Assembly (NCBI GenBank): GCA_026996955.1
Contig: JALWJV010000061.1
Location: forward strand, 1-7,225
Origin: Deltaproteobacteria bacterium
Lineage (GTDB): Bacteria; Desulfobacterota; Dissulfuribacteria; Dissulfuribacterales; QOAL01
Reading direction: 5' to 3'
Length of the DNA: 7,225 nucleotides
Shown: piece by piece, positions 1-6,944 of the stretch
Numbering within the stretch: position 1 is the stretch's first letter
How the letters are laid out: every line of letters starts with the position of its first letter
Notes under the pieces: model-generated
Seen by the model: the letters and a program-made list of their open reading frames with translations, nothing else
Database searches by the model: none
What the model was told of the DNA's origin: nothing
Position numbers and translations under genes: made by a program

Positions 1-13
1 CCTTCAATAAATA

Positions 14-31
14 AATACGCTGAACAGTTAC
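14..31 (+). repeat. 18-bp repeat, copy 1, just downstream of tsaB
   Basis: The 18-mer AATACGCTGAACAGTTAC lies on the plus strand here. Its exact reverse complement occurs at 5352-5369, and the identity stops at both edges. This copy sits 7 bp beyond the tsaB stop codon, in the downstream flank of the gene run. The preceding bases (1-13) are AT-rich and do not resemble the flank of the other copy. It may be the end of a dispersed intergenic element that continues left of the window. The function is unknown. Confidence 0.6.
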
Positions 32-38
32 AAGTAAT

Positions 39-767
39 TTAGAGTTTTCCCTGGCGTGCCAGTTTCATCTCTTCTGCCTGGGAAAGTTTGACATAAACTG
101 GAGAGATTGTGGAGCTGTCACCTGCTTCTGGCAGGTACCGGAATGATATTGCAGCAAGAGTTGCCGCATCCGGAAGCCACATCCATTCAGGGGCAAAGAT
201 CGGAGTAAAGGCAGAAAATTCCCGGGATAGATCCTCGCGGCACTGCTTAAGAGCGCTGCCTGAAAATATAATGGAGTCTGCACGCTCAAGCACACCGGCT
301 TCAGAAACCTGGGCCAAGAGTTCAGAAGCATCTCCCTGGGTAAAGGGCGTTATGCGCTTCCATGTATCAACCCCAGGCTGGGCAATGTAACATGCACTGT
401 AAAAACGGTTGTTTCTGGCATCAATAACCGGGCACACCACAACCCCGGGCATGGGCGGAAAGGATGCGGCAAGGATATCAAGGGTAGGAACCCCTGCAAG
501 GGGCACTGAGAGGGCAAGGGAAAATCCCCTGGCAGTGGCAAGGCCAATACGTATGCCTGTAAAACTTCCTGGCCCAAGACTCACAGCAATATGCTCAAGC
601 TCCTGTATATCAACCTCCGCCCTTTCAAGCAGCCATTTTATGGAGGGAATCAGCCTGCGGGAATGGGTCTCTCTGCTTGAAACAGCCAACCTGGCAAGGA
701 GTGAACCATTGTGCCAAAGTGCCAGGGCACCGCTTGTACCCGTTGTTTCAATGGCAAGAACCGGCAT
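39..767 (-). CDS. tsaB: tRNA threonylcarbamoyladenosine biosynthesis protein TsaB
   Basis: TsaB is the ASKHA-fold, non-catalytic partner of TsaD in the cytoplasmic complex that puts threonylcarbamoyl on A37 of ANN-decoding tRNAs. The 242-residue product, close to the usual 220-240, opens with the family N-terminus (IETT at residues 6-9). It has the hallmark GPGSFTGIRIGLATARGF stretch at 65-82 and a DARNNRFYSA segment at 116-125. The family's C-terminal PVYVK pattern is at 223-227. The ATG at 765-767 starts 6 bp after the rseP stop. I see no clear Shine-Dalgarno, so translation may be coupled to rseP. It is the last gene visible in the run, and no terminator is obvious in the 38 bases after it. 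TsaD, TsaE and TsaC are not in this window. Older names are YeaZ or 'glycoprotease-like'. The identification is firm. Confidence 0.95.
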   Translation of the reverse strand: MPVLAIETTGTSGALALWHNGSLLARLAVSSRETHSRRLIPSIKWLLERAEVDIQELEHIAVSLGPGSFTGIRIGLATARGFSLALSVPLAGVPTLDILAASFPPMPGVVVCPVIDARNNRFYSACYIAQPGVDTWKRITPFTQGDASELLAQVSEAGVLERADSIIFSGSALKQCREDLSREFSAFTPIFAPEWMWLPDAATLAAISFRYLPEAGDSSTISPVYVKLSQAEEMKLARQGKL

Positions 768-773
768 GAATTA

Positions 774-1859
774 TCAGGGCGTACCAAGTGGCGGTAGCAG
801 GCCGAATACCCGGGCTATGTCATTATAAAACACAAGAAGCATAAGTGAGCCAAGAATTGCAAACCCCACCTGCTGGGCAAACTGCATCTGCTTTACAGAA
901 AGAGGATGGCCTATAATTGCCTCAATCAGGAAAAATACCAGGTGACCACCATCCAGAACGGGCACTGGAAGCAGATTAAGTATTCCAAGGTTAATGCTGA
1001 GAATTGCCATAAAGAAGAAGAGGTTCAGCATCCCCTGTTCAGCCTGTTGCCCTGCCATCTGGGCAATCATTATTGGGCCTCCAAGGGAGGAAACAGGCAC
1101 CACATTTTCAAATATCTTTATAAAACCTTCAACAGTCAGGACAATCATGTCCCAGGTGCGGACAAAGCCCTTCCACAATGCAGAAAAGGGATTTACCTTC
1201 TCAACCACAAGGTTTCCTGAGGCAACAACCCCGATTACCGGCACCTGGACATCTTCACCAAACACATTTTTTAATGTCTTCAGCTTTGGAACCACTGTAA
1301 CAGAAACAGCCCTCCCCTTTCGGTCAAGCAGCAGGGTAACAGGACGACCGTCAGAGCCCTTTATCCTGTCTGAAACATCATCCCATGACTTTACCTCAAC
1401 TCCATTAACCGAGAGGATGCGATCCCCGGCAGTTATGCCTGCTGCCGCTGCAGGAGAGTCGGGCTGTACCTGGCCGATCTCCGGCAACATCACTGGATCA
1501 CCATAGAACAGGAGAATCAGCACGAAGACAAGCCATGCAAAAAGCAGGTTAAAAAGCGGGCCAGCTATCACTACCGCTGCCCTGTGCCAGACAGGACGGT
1601 GAGAAAACGACACAGGGATATCTGCCTCATCCACAGGCTCATCAGGGACCTCGCCCAGCATCTTGACAAATCCGCCAAGGGGCACTGCGGATATGCAGTA
1701 ATCGGTTTTATTTTTGATAATGCCCCACACCCTTGGGCCAAAACCTATGGAAAACTTCAAAACCCTTATGCCCAGCCCCCGGGCAACCAGGAAATGACCT
1801 AACTCGTGGACAAATATGAGGCCACTGAGAACAAGGATGAAAGACCATAAGGTGGTCAT
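774..1859 (-). CDS. rseP: RseP-type site-2 intramembrane zinc metalloprotease
   Basis: This is a membrane-embedded S2P-family (M50) protease that cleaves transmembrane segments, in well-studied bacteria those of anti-sigma factors controlling the envelope stress response. In the 361-residue product the zinc site HELGH is at residues 18-22 within the first membrane helix. The second catalytic motif, NLLPVPVLDGGH, is at 295-306, with Asp303 as third ligand. One PDZ domain spans roughly 125-195, including SPAAAAGITAGDRILSVNG. Hydrophobic helices occur around 98-120, 280-300 and 325-347. E. coli RseP is longer (450 aa) with two PDZ domains, and the single-PDZ form is common elsewhere. The ATG is preceded by GGAG (1866-1869) with a 6-nt spacer. 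It follows dxr by 38 bp and is followed by tsaB after 6 bp. The family call is firm. The substrate is unknown because no anti-sigma factor is in view. Confidence 0.95.
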   Translation of the reverse strand: MTTLWSFILVLSGLIFVHELGHFLVARGLGIRVLKFSIGFGPRVWGIIKNKTDYCISAVPLGGFVKMLGEVPDEPVDEADIPVSFSHRPVWHRAAVVIAGPLFNLLFAWLVFVLILLFYGDPVMLPEIGQVQPDSPAAAAGITAGDRILSVNGVEVKSWDDVSDRIKGSDGRPVTLLLDRKGRAVSVTVVPKLKTLKNVFGEDVQVPVIGVVASGNLVVEKVNPFSALWKGFVRTWDMIVLTVEGFIKIFENVVPVSSLGGPIMIAQMAGQQAEQGMLNLFFFMAILSINLGILNLLPVPVLDGGHLVFFLIEAIIGHPLSVKQMQFAQQVGFAILGSLMLLVFYNDIARVFGLLPPLGTP

Positions 1860-1897
1860 TTATTACTCCATTTTACAGAAAAGATCTGAATTTGGCG

Positions 1898-3073
1898 TTA
1901 CTTACCCTGTATATCGGACACAACACCCTCGGCCTGAACCCTTGCAAGGGCATCTGCCCTGAGCACATCATCAAGCGTGTTGATCTCTTCAACAGGAAAT
2001 TGTTCAAGCACCCCGCCCACAACCCTTGGGATATCCATGAAACCTATACGCCTGTTCACAAATGCATCGACTGCTATCTCATTGGCAGCATTAAGGGCAG
2101 TTGTTGCAGTGCCGCCCTTGCGCGCTGCCTGAAATGCATAGTTCAGACAGGGAAACATATCCAGCTTTGGAGGCTCAAAGCTCAAGGGCCCGGTTGAGAA
2201 TAGATCAAGAGAGGGAAGCTCAAGCTCCATGCGCTCAGGATAGGAGAGCGCATACGCTATGGGCACCCTCATATCCGGGATACCCATCTGGGCTATTACA
2301 GAACCATCAAAAAACTCCACCATTGAGTGAACGATTGACTGCGGGTGCACAAGCACTGTGATATCATCGGGTGTGCAGTCAAAGAGCCACATGGCCTCAA
2401 TGACCTCAAGCCCCTTGTTCATCAAGGTAGCTGAATCAACTGAAATCTTGGTGCCCATTGACCAGTTGGGATGGGCTATTGCCTGCTCAGGTGTGATATC
2501 TTCAAGGTCAGCCGGATCATGCTCCCTAAAAGGCCCTCCGGAAGCAGTAAGCAGAATACGCCTCATCTCTTCCCTTCGGCTTCCCTGAAGGCACTGGAAG
2601 ATGGCAGAGTGCTCGCTGTCAATTGGAAGGAGGGCAAGATTCTTCTCCCTGGCAAGCCGTGTCACCAGGGGACCTGCAGTAACCAGGGACTCCTTGTTGG
2701 CAAGTGCCACATCCTTACCAGCCTCAAGGGCAGCCACAGTGGGAATGAGGCCAGCGGCACCTACCATTGAAGAGACCACCAGGTTTGCATTCTCGGCAAC
2801 AGCAACCTTCTTATAACCCTGCTTGCCCCAAACTATTTCAACGTCACAACCCTGCACCATTTCGGAGAGTGATTCAGCAAGCTCCTCTGTCATCACCGCT
2901 GCCACTCGGGGCGAAAACTCCCTTATCTGCTCAGAGAGCAGTTCAAGGTTCTGCCCTGCAGCAAGGGCCTCAATCTTAAACCGGCCTTCAGAGCGCCGAA
3001 CCACATCCATAACACTGGTACCAATGGAACCGGTTGAACCAAGAACAGACAGAATCTTTTTTTCAGGTGCCAT
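1898..3073 (-). CDS. dxr: 1-deoxy-D-xylulose 5-phosphate reductoisomerase
   Basis: Dxr (IspC) converts 1-deoxy-D-xylulose 5-phosphate to 2-C-methyl-D-erythritol 4-phosphate with NADPH, the committed step of the MEP isoprenoid pathway. The 391-residue product has the N-terminal dinucleotide-binding loop GSTGSIG (12-18), LANKES (124-129), and the metal ligands Asp152 and Glu154 in IDSEHSAIFQ. It also has GGPFR (179-183), the flexible-loop motif HPNWSMG (201-207) and NKGLEVIEA with the third ligand Glu223. The frame stays open upstream to a TTG at 3175. I chose the ATG at 3073 because the protein then starts a few residues before the nucleotide-binding strand, as in the family, and AAAGG lies 7 nt upstream (3081-3085). 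The start overlaps the end of cdsA by 11 bp (3063-3073), which suggests translational coupling. All catalytic residues are intact. Its product feeds the isoprenoid units used by UppS two genes earlier in the transcript. Confidence 0.96.
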   Translation of the reverse strand: MAPEKKILSVLGSTGSIGTSVMDVVRRSEGRFKIEALAAGQNLELLSEQIREFSPRVAAVMTEELAESLSEMVQGCDVEIVWGKQGYKKVAVAENANLVVSSMVGAAGLIPTVAALEAGKDVALANKESLVTAGPLVTRLAREKNLALLPIDSEHSAIFQCLQGSRREEMRRILLTASGGPFREHDPADLEDITPEQAIAHPNWSMGTKISVDSATLMNKGLEVIEAMWLFDCTPDDITVLVHPQSIVHSMVEFFDGSVIAQMGIPDMRVPIAYALSYPERMELELPSLDLFSTGPLSFEPPKLDMFPCLNYAFQAARKGGTATTALNAANEIAVDAFVNRRIGFMDIPRVVGGVLEQFPVEEINTLDDVLRADALARVQAEGVVSDIQGK

Positions 3074-3905
3074 AATAGAGCCTTTCAGTAATGCCAAAGA
3101 GATGATATTTTCCAGCCACCACCAGTATCCAGTAAAGCAGGGGAGCTGCAAGCAGAAGTGCATCCACCCTGTCAAACACCCCTCCGTGCCCCGGCAGTAT
3201 GAGCCCTGAATCCTTAACCCCGCTTGCCCGCTTTATTACCGATTCTGCAAGGTCTCCAATCTGTCCCACAGCACCCAGGAGTAGTACCAGGGGGGGTATA
3301 AACCTGGGGTCCACATACCTCAGAACCATGAACCACATGATTACCCCGGCAAGGAGGTTAAGGGCCAGCCCCCCAACAGAGCCTGCCACGGTCTTGCCCG
3401 CGCTTATGGAAGGGCAAAGTTTGCGGTTTCCAAGCCCCTTCCCAACATAATATGCACCTGAATCCCCACTGAAGATTACCACCATCAGGAACAGCACCCA
3501 TGCTACGCCATCAGAGAAACCCCGGATCAGGACAAGATGGAGTGCACAAATACTGATATAAAGGGCACCCAAAATAAACAACGCCCATGCCTCCAGGCAG
3601 TTTTCCCATTGTGAATAGGTAAAGAGAAACAGTGCAACACTGAAGAGAAAGACCAGATACACCGCAGGGGGAACAGCAGCAGTTCCGGGCCAGATAATTA
3701 CCGAGAGCACCGGCAGCATTCCAAGCACAAGGCCCGCAGCCATAACAAGACGGCTATTCCGAAAAACCGCATGGTAATACTCATAGAGACAGAGCCCTGC
3801 CATAAGGCAGATGATGATGTTAAAAAGGCTGCTTCCACCCCATATTATGGCACAGAGCAGAAGCGGGCCAATTACCAGAGCGGTCAGGAGCCGTTGACGG
3901 TGCAT
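3063..3905 (-). CDS. cdsA: Phosphatidate cytidylyltransferase (CDP-diglyceride synthase)
   Basis: CdsA is an integral membrane enzyme that makes CDP-diacylglycerol from phosphatidic acid and CTP, the branch point for phospholipid synthesis. The 280-residue product is strongly hydrophobic through residues 6-150, fitting several membrane helices. It carries the complete family signature at residues 222-248: Ser222, Lys225-Arg226, Lys231-Asp232, His240-Gly-Gly, Asp245-Arg246 and Asp248. An upstream conserved block FSGDSGAYYVGKGLG is at 145-159. Length and the MHRQR start are typical. The ATG at 3903-3905 lies inside the end of uppS (22-bp overlap, 3884-3905). No good Shine-Dalgarno precedes it, so it probably relies on ribosomes finishing uppS. 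Its own end overlaps the dxr start by 11 bp. The identification is firm. Confidence 0.96.
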   Translation of the reverse strand: MHRQRLLTALVIGPLLLCAIIWGGSSLFNIIICLMAGLCLYEYYHAVFRNSRLVMAAGLVLGMLPVLSVIIWPGTAAVPPAVYLVFLFSVALFLFTYSQWENCLEAWALFILGALYISICALHLVLIRGFSDGVAWVLFLMVVIFSGDSGAYYVGKGLGNRKLCPSISAGKTVAGSVGGLALNLLAGVIMWFMVLRYVDPRFIPPLVLLLGAVGQIGDLAESVIKRASGVKDSGLILPGHGGVFDRVDALLLAAPLLYWILVVAGKYHLFGITERLYYGT

Positions 3906-4684
3906 GGTTTGAGCTGTTCACTTGTCATGCCGAAACGCCTCTCCCTGCGCTGCAGATCCACCAATGCCTTAACAAACTCATCACGGTTAAAATCAGGCCA
4001 GAGAACAGGCGTTATGTAGAGTTCGGAATAAGCTGCCTGAAACAGGAGAAAGTTACTCAGACGCTGCTCCCCACTGGTCCTGATCACAAGGTCAGGGTCA
4101 GGGTATTCGGCAGTAAACAGATAGGAGGAAAAGAGCTTTTCATTTATCTTGTCCGGACTCAACACCCCATCCAGACAGTCCTGTGCAATGCGCCGTGCCG
4201 CCTGGGCGATTTCATACCGCCCTGAATAGCTCAATGCCAGGTTCAGTATCATCTCACTGTTGCCTGCTGTGCGCTCAATGGTTTCATCAAGGGTCTTTCT
4301 TACTACATCAGGGAGCCTTTCAAGATCCCCCATTGCCCGCAATGATATACGGTTGGTGAGCATGTCATTCAACTGATTTACAAGATATGTCTGAAGAAGC
4401 TCCATCAATGCGCTTACCTCAGACTTGGGGCGGGCCCAGTTCTCCTGGGAAAATGCGTAGAGGGTGAGGACCTCAATACCAAGCTCGCGGGCTGCAGTGA
4501 CCACCTCACGCACACGCTTTACACCCTCCCTGTGCCCCATGACACGGGGAAGGCCGCGTTTTTTAGCCCATCTGCCGTTGCCATCCATGATAATGGCAAC
4601 ATGCTTCGGGATTATTTTAAGTTCAGGAGGAGCGTACACTAGCAGGCACCAAAATTTGAAAGAGATACCTTGCCATGCGGCCAA
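3884..4684 (-). CDS. uppS: Isoprenyl transferase (undecaprenyl diphosphate synthase family)
   Basis: This is a cis-prenyltransferase that adds isopentenyl units to farnesyl diphosphate to make the C55 carrier for peptidoglycan and surface-glycan precursors. Numbered from the first possible start, the product is 266 residues. The diphosphate-binding, catalytic motif MDGNGRW has Asp34, followed by GH at 50-51. FSQENWARP is at 78-86 (Asn82, Trp83), and the C-terminal block DLVIRTSGEQRLSNFLLFQ is at 198-216 with Arg202, Arg208 and Ser210. SELYI with Glu221 follows. The start is uncertain. A TTG at 4684 follows an in-frame TAA directly and has AGG 7 nt upstream. A GTG at 4639 gives 251 residues and a more family-like N-terminus but has no clear ribosome-binding site. 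The longer form is given. The first 15 residues are Trp- and Cys-containing and not family-like, so the shorter form may be right. The 3' end overlaps cdsA by 22 bp. Confidence 0.94.
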   Translation of the reverse strand: MAAWQGISFKFWCLLVYAPPELKIIPKHVAIIMDGNGRWAKKRGLPRVMGHREGVKRVREVVTAARELGIEVLTLYAFSQENWARPKSEVSALMELLQTYLVNQLNDMLTNRISLRAMGDLERLPDVVRKTLDETIERTAGNSEMILNLALSYSGRYEIAQAARRIAQDCLDGVLSPDKINEKLFSSYLFTAEYPDPDLVIRTSGEQRLSNFLLFQAAYSELYITPVLWPDFNRDEFVKALVDLQRRERRFGMTSEQLKPCTVNGS

Positions 4685-4754
4685 TTAGAGACCTGATTGA
4701 ACATGGACAAGGAGACAAAAAAATCAAACAGGAGGACTACAGACAGGAAACAGC

Positions 4755-5312
4755 TTAAAACTCCATTATCTCCTTCTCTTTTTCCTCAAGTATCTTCTCA
4801 ATTTCCTTGATGTGGTTATCAGTAAGTTTCTGGACCTCGTCCTGCAGCTTGAACATGTCGTCCTCTGATATTTCCTTATCCTTCTTCTGGGTCTTCAGCT
4901 TTTCAATGGCATCCCTGCGGATGTTACGCACCGCAACCCTGCTGTCCTCAGCCATCTTTTTGACCCGCTTTACAAGCTCTTTCCTCCGCTCTTCAGTAAG
5001 CGGCGGAACACTCACACGGATGATCTTTCCGTCATTTGACGGTGTAAGACCAAGATCCGACTTGAGGATTGCCTTCTCAAGCTCACCGAGGATGTTTGCA
5101 TCCCAGGGCTGAACTGTTATAAGCCTGCTCTCAGGCACAGATATTGAGGCAACCTGGTTAACAGGCATTGAAGTCCCATAGTAGTCCACCATAACTCCAT
5201 CAAGGAGGGCAGCAGTAGCCCTGCCTGTCCTTACATGGGAAAGTTCTCTTTTGAAGGCCTCAATGGCCTTATCCATCTTCTGGTCAGCTTCTTTCAAAAC
5301 CGGATTGCTCAT
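4755..5312 (-). CDS. frr: Ribosome recycling factor
   Basis: RRF acts with EF-G in the cytoplasm to split post-termination ribosomes. The 185-residue product matches the family's characteristic length. It shows the N-terminal helix with VRTGRA (27-32), the domain II hinge region with YYG (44-46) and P50, and QPWD at 68-71. The conserved domain I helix AEDSRVAVRNIRRD is at 121-134, and the C-terminal helix is rich in Glu and Lys. The frame remains open to a TTG at 5342. I chose the ATG at 5312 because it begins MSNPVLKEAD, restores the canonical length, and has a strong GGAGG (5319-5323) with a 6-nt spacer. It is separated from pyrH by 204 bp, the second-largest gap in the window, which contains a possible leader ORF and hairpin. 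It therefore may be regulated separately from the genes before it. uppS follows after 70-115 bp depending on the uppS start. Confidence 0.97.
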   Translation of the reverse strand: MSNPVLKEADQKMDKAIEAFKRELSHVRTGRATAALLDGVMVDYYGTSMPVNQVASISVPESRLITVQPWDANILGELEKAILKSDLGLTPSNDGKIIRVSVPPLTEERRKELVKRVKKMAEDSRVAVRNIRRDAIEKLKTQKKDKEISEDDMFKLQDEVQKLTDNHIKEIEKILEEKEKEIMEF

Positions 5313-5333
5313 TTTCAACCTCCACGAACTTCT

Positions 5334-5377
5334 AAAAAACAAAAATCAGGCGTAACTGTTCAGCGTATTAACAGTCA
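5334..5377 (-). promoter_or_regulatory. Candidate hairpin plus U-rich tract upstream of frr
   Basis: In the transcript, TGACTGTT (5370-5377) can pair with AACAGTTA (5353-5360), giving 8 pairs including one G-U around a 9-nt loop. After 7 further bases comes TTTTTGTTTTTT (5334-5345). The frr Shine-Dalgarno lies 10 bases beyond that. The layout resembles a weak intrinsic terminator or attenuator. The stem is AT-rich and the U-tract is displaced, so termination strength is doubtful. The stem overlaps the 18-bp repeat, so the structure may simply be part of that repeat. Confidence 0.3.
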
Positions 5378-5405
5378 TAAGGATTCGTAATACGAAATTC
5401 TTCAT
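5346..5405 (-). CDS. Possible 19-residue leader ORF upstream of frr
   Basis: The ATG at 5403-5405 is preceded by GGAG (5412-5415) with a 6-nt spacer and opens a 19-codon frame beginning MKNFVLRILM and ending in TGA at 5346-5348, 33 bases before the frr ATG. Its second half contains the 18-bp repeat and the hairpin described above. There is no run of one amino acid that would mark a classic amino-acid attenuator (3 Leu, 3 Asn, 2 Val). I recognise no family. It may be a chance frame within a dispersed repeat. The good ribosome-binding site and position are the only support. Confidence 0.25.
   Translation of the reverse strand: MKNFVLRILMTVNTLNSYA
5352..5369 (-). repeat. 18-bp repeat, copy 2, inverted, upstream of frr
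   Basis: This is the exact reverse complement of the 18-mer at 14-31, so on the minus strand it reads AATACGCTGAACAGTTAC. The two copies flank the frr-to-tsaB segment in opposite orientations about 5.3 kb apart. An 18-bp exact match between two intergenic sites is far beyond chance in a 7-kb window, which suggests a dispersed intergenic element. This copy forms the 3' half of the hairpin at 5353-5377. Copy 1 lacks the matching 5' stem arm. Confidence 0.6.
5384..5396. repeat. Short perfect palindrome TTCGTA-A-TACGAA
   Basis: Two 6-bp arms are separated by one base, so it is too tight to form a hairpin but suitable as a dimeric protein-binding site or a repeat boundary. It lies in the pyrH-frr gap, inside the candidate leader ORF and 15 bp from the 18-bp repeat. 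It may belong to the same dispersed element. The role is unknown. Confidence 0.35.
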
Positions 5406-5516
5406 AAGTCACTCCAAAACAAGACCATTCACTACACTGAAGATACAATCAGGCCAGACACTGAATCAAGGCAAGCAGCAGAACAATAGCCTGAACAGGT
5501 CTATGCAGCCGCTTTT

Positions 5517-6242
5517 CTACCTAACAGTAGTACCTATTTTCTCTCCTGCAAGGACTTTCTCTATGTTACCAGGCTTCTGCATATTAAAAACCACCACAGG
5601 AAGGCCAGCATCCCTTGCAAGTGCAATGGCTGCAGCATCCATAACCCTGAGATCCTTTTCAAGCACTTCCTGATAGGTGAGTTCATCAAATTTATGCGCA
5701 TCCGGATACTGAGCCGGATCTTTATCAAAAACGCCATCCACCTTGGTGGCCTTGAAAAGTGCCTGGGCATTTATCTCAAGTGCACGAAGGGCAGCAGCAG
5801 TGTCTGTGGTAAAGAAAGGATTTCCAGTGCCTGCGGCAAATATCACCACCCTGCCGGCGGCCAGATGCTTAAGTGCCCTGCCTCTCACAAAATGCTCAGC
5901 CATGCGTCCAAGCTCAATTGCAGACAGAACCCTTGCCTCAACACCCTTTCGGGTAAGGGCATCCTGCAATGCCAGGGCATTCATAACAGTGGCAAGCATG
6001 CCCATCTGGTCGGCAGAGGCCCTGTCCATACCTTTGGCAGAGCCTGCCACCCCCCTGAAGATGTTACCGCCGCCAACAACAAGTCCAAGCTCCACACCCA
6101 GGGCGTGCACGTCTCTGATCTGTGCTGCAAGATCGTCCATCACCTCTGTGGAGATACCGTAGGGGGCATCTCCCAGAAGTGCCTCGCCGCTGAGTTTAAG
6201 CAGTACCCTGCGGTAAACTATGTTTGAGCCTGAGCCACCCAT
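5517..6242 (-). CDS. pyrH: UMP kinase (uridylate kinase)
   Basis: PyrH phosphorylates UMP to UDP with ATP as a homohexamer of the amino-acid-kinase fold, in pyrimidine nucleotide synthesis. The 241-residue product is of normal size. It has KLSGEAL (16-22) for phosphate binding, the glycine-rich GGGNIFRG (57-64), and the MDRASADQMGM region (72-82), whose Asp78 matches the conserved UMP-contacting position. The nucleotide segment GTGNPFFTTDTAA is at 138-150 and the ATP-side KATKVDGVFDKDP at 164-176. The ATG at 6242 is 8 bp after the tsf stop. GGGGAG lies inside the tsf end with a rather long spacer of about 12 nt, and no better start precedes the conserved YRRVLLKLSG strand. Residues 1-8 (MGGSGSNI) form a short unconserved lead-in. 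It is followed by a 204-bp gap before frr. Confidence 0.96.
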   Translation of the reverse strand: MGGSGSNIVYRRVLLKLSGEALLGDAPYGISTEVMDDLAAQIRDVHALGVELGLVVGGGNIFRGVAGSAKGMDRASADQMGMLATVMNALALQDALTRKGVEARVLSAIELGRMAEHFVRGRALKHLAAGRVVIFAAGTGNPFFTTDTAAALRALEINAQALFKATKVDGVFDKDPAQYPDAHKFDELTYQEVLEKDLRVMDAAAIALARDAGLPVVVFNMQKPGNIEKVLAGEKIGTTVR

Positions 6243-6250
6243 GAAACTGA

Positions 6251-6847
6251 TCAGCTCCCCACCTGGAAGCGGGCAAATCTCTTAACAGTGATATTTTCGC
6301 CCATCTTTCCCACAAGCTCATTCAGCATATCCTGTATGGTGACATCGGGATTTTTGACAAAGGGCTGCTCTAACAGGCAGTTTTCCTTAAGGTACTTCTC
6401 AATCCTGCCCTCAACAATCTTGTCAATAATATTTTCAGGCTTGCCAGACTCCTTTGCCTGCTGGGCGTAAATCTCTCTCTCCTTGTCAAGGAGATCCTGG
6501 GGAGCATCTTCACGCCTGATGCATATAGGATTGGTAGCGGCAATATGCATGGCAAGATCCTTTGCAAATTCAATAAACTGATCGGTTTTGGCCACAAAGT
6601 CTGTCTCACAGTCAAGCTCAACCATTACGCCAAGCTTGCTTCCGGCATGAATATAACACTGGACTGTACCCTCAGATGTCTCGCGCCCTGCCCTCTTTGC
6701 AGCAACAGCAAGGCCCTTTTTCCTGAGGAAATCAACAGCCTTTTCCATATCGCCATCGCACTCAACAAGTGCCTTTTTACAATCCATCATGCCAGCGTCA
6801 GTACGCTCTCTTAACTCCTTGACCATAGCAGCGCTAATCTGTGCCAT
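6251..6847 (-). CDS. tsf: Translation elongation factor Ts
   Basis: EF-Ts exchanges GDP on EF-Tu in the cytoplasm. The product starts MAQISAAMVKELRERTDAGM, the typical UBA-like N-terminal domain with MMDCKKAL at 20-27. It has the EF-Tu-contacting motif TDFVAKTDQF at 82-91 and the C-terminal block with ENCLLEQPFVKNP at 154-166. At 198 residues it is the short form, as in Thermus, lacking most of the second half of the core and the coiled-coil insert of the 283-residue E. coli protein. The reading frame ends cleanly, so this looks like a real subtype rather than a truncation. The ATG is preceded by GGAGG (6858-6862) with a 10-nt spacer. It is separated from rpsB by a 329-bp structured gap, and pyrH follows 8 bp later. 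Confidence 0.97.
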   Translation of the reverse strand: MAQISAAMVKELRERTDAGMMDCKKALVECDGDMEKAVDFLRKKGLAVAAKRAGRETSEGTVQCYIHAGSKLGVMVELDCETDFVAKTDQFIEFAKDLAMHIAATNPICIRREDAPQDLLDKEREIYAQQAKESGKPENIIDKIVEGRIEKYLKENCLLEQPFVKNPDVTIQDMLNELVGKMGENITVKRFARFQVGS

Positions 6848-6944
6848 TTTCTTGAATCCTCCATATTCTACGCATCACCAGCTGTACTCTGAAAAAAATC
6901 CATAACAGTGGCAATGAACTATTTAAAAATTAAATGTTAAAATT

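Noticed and set aside
994..1506. 170-codon plus-strand frame opposite rseP
   Set aside because: It is antisense to a gene with all catalytic motifs intact. The protein shows no recognisable domain and reflects the codon pattern of the opposite strand.
3074..3175. N-terminal extension of dxr to a TTG at 3175
   Set aside because: The extra 34 residues lie inside cdsA in another frame, are not Dxr-like, and the ATG at 3073 has a Shine-Dalgarno and the canonical start.
5313..5342. N-terminal extension of frr to a TTG at 5342
   Set aside because: It would run through the frr ribosome-binding site. The ATG at 5312 gives the canonical 185 residues with GGAGG at 6 nt.
5440..5469. Possible sigma-70 promoter upstream of frr (TTGATT, 18 bp, TATCTT)
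   Set aside because: Each box matches consensus at only 4 of 6 positions, and such matches are frequent by chance. Not listed as a feature without transcript-start evidence.
5694..6227. 177-codon plus-strand frame opposite pyrH
   Set aside because: It is a shadow of the firmly identified pyrH and shows no recognisable domain or ribosome-binding site.
6893..6899. T7 run on the minus strand ahead of tsf as a terminator
   Set aside because: Only a 3-bp stem can be drawn just before it, so there is no credible terminator hairpin.
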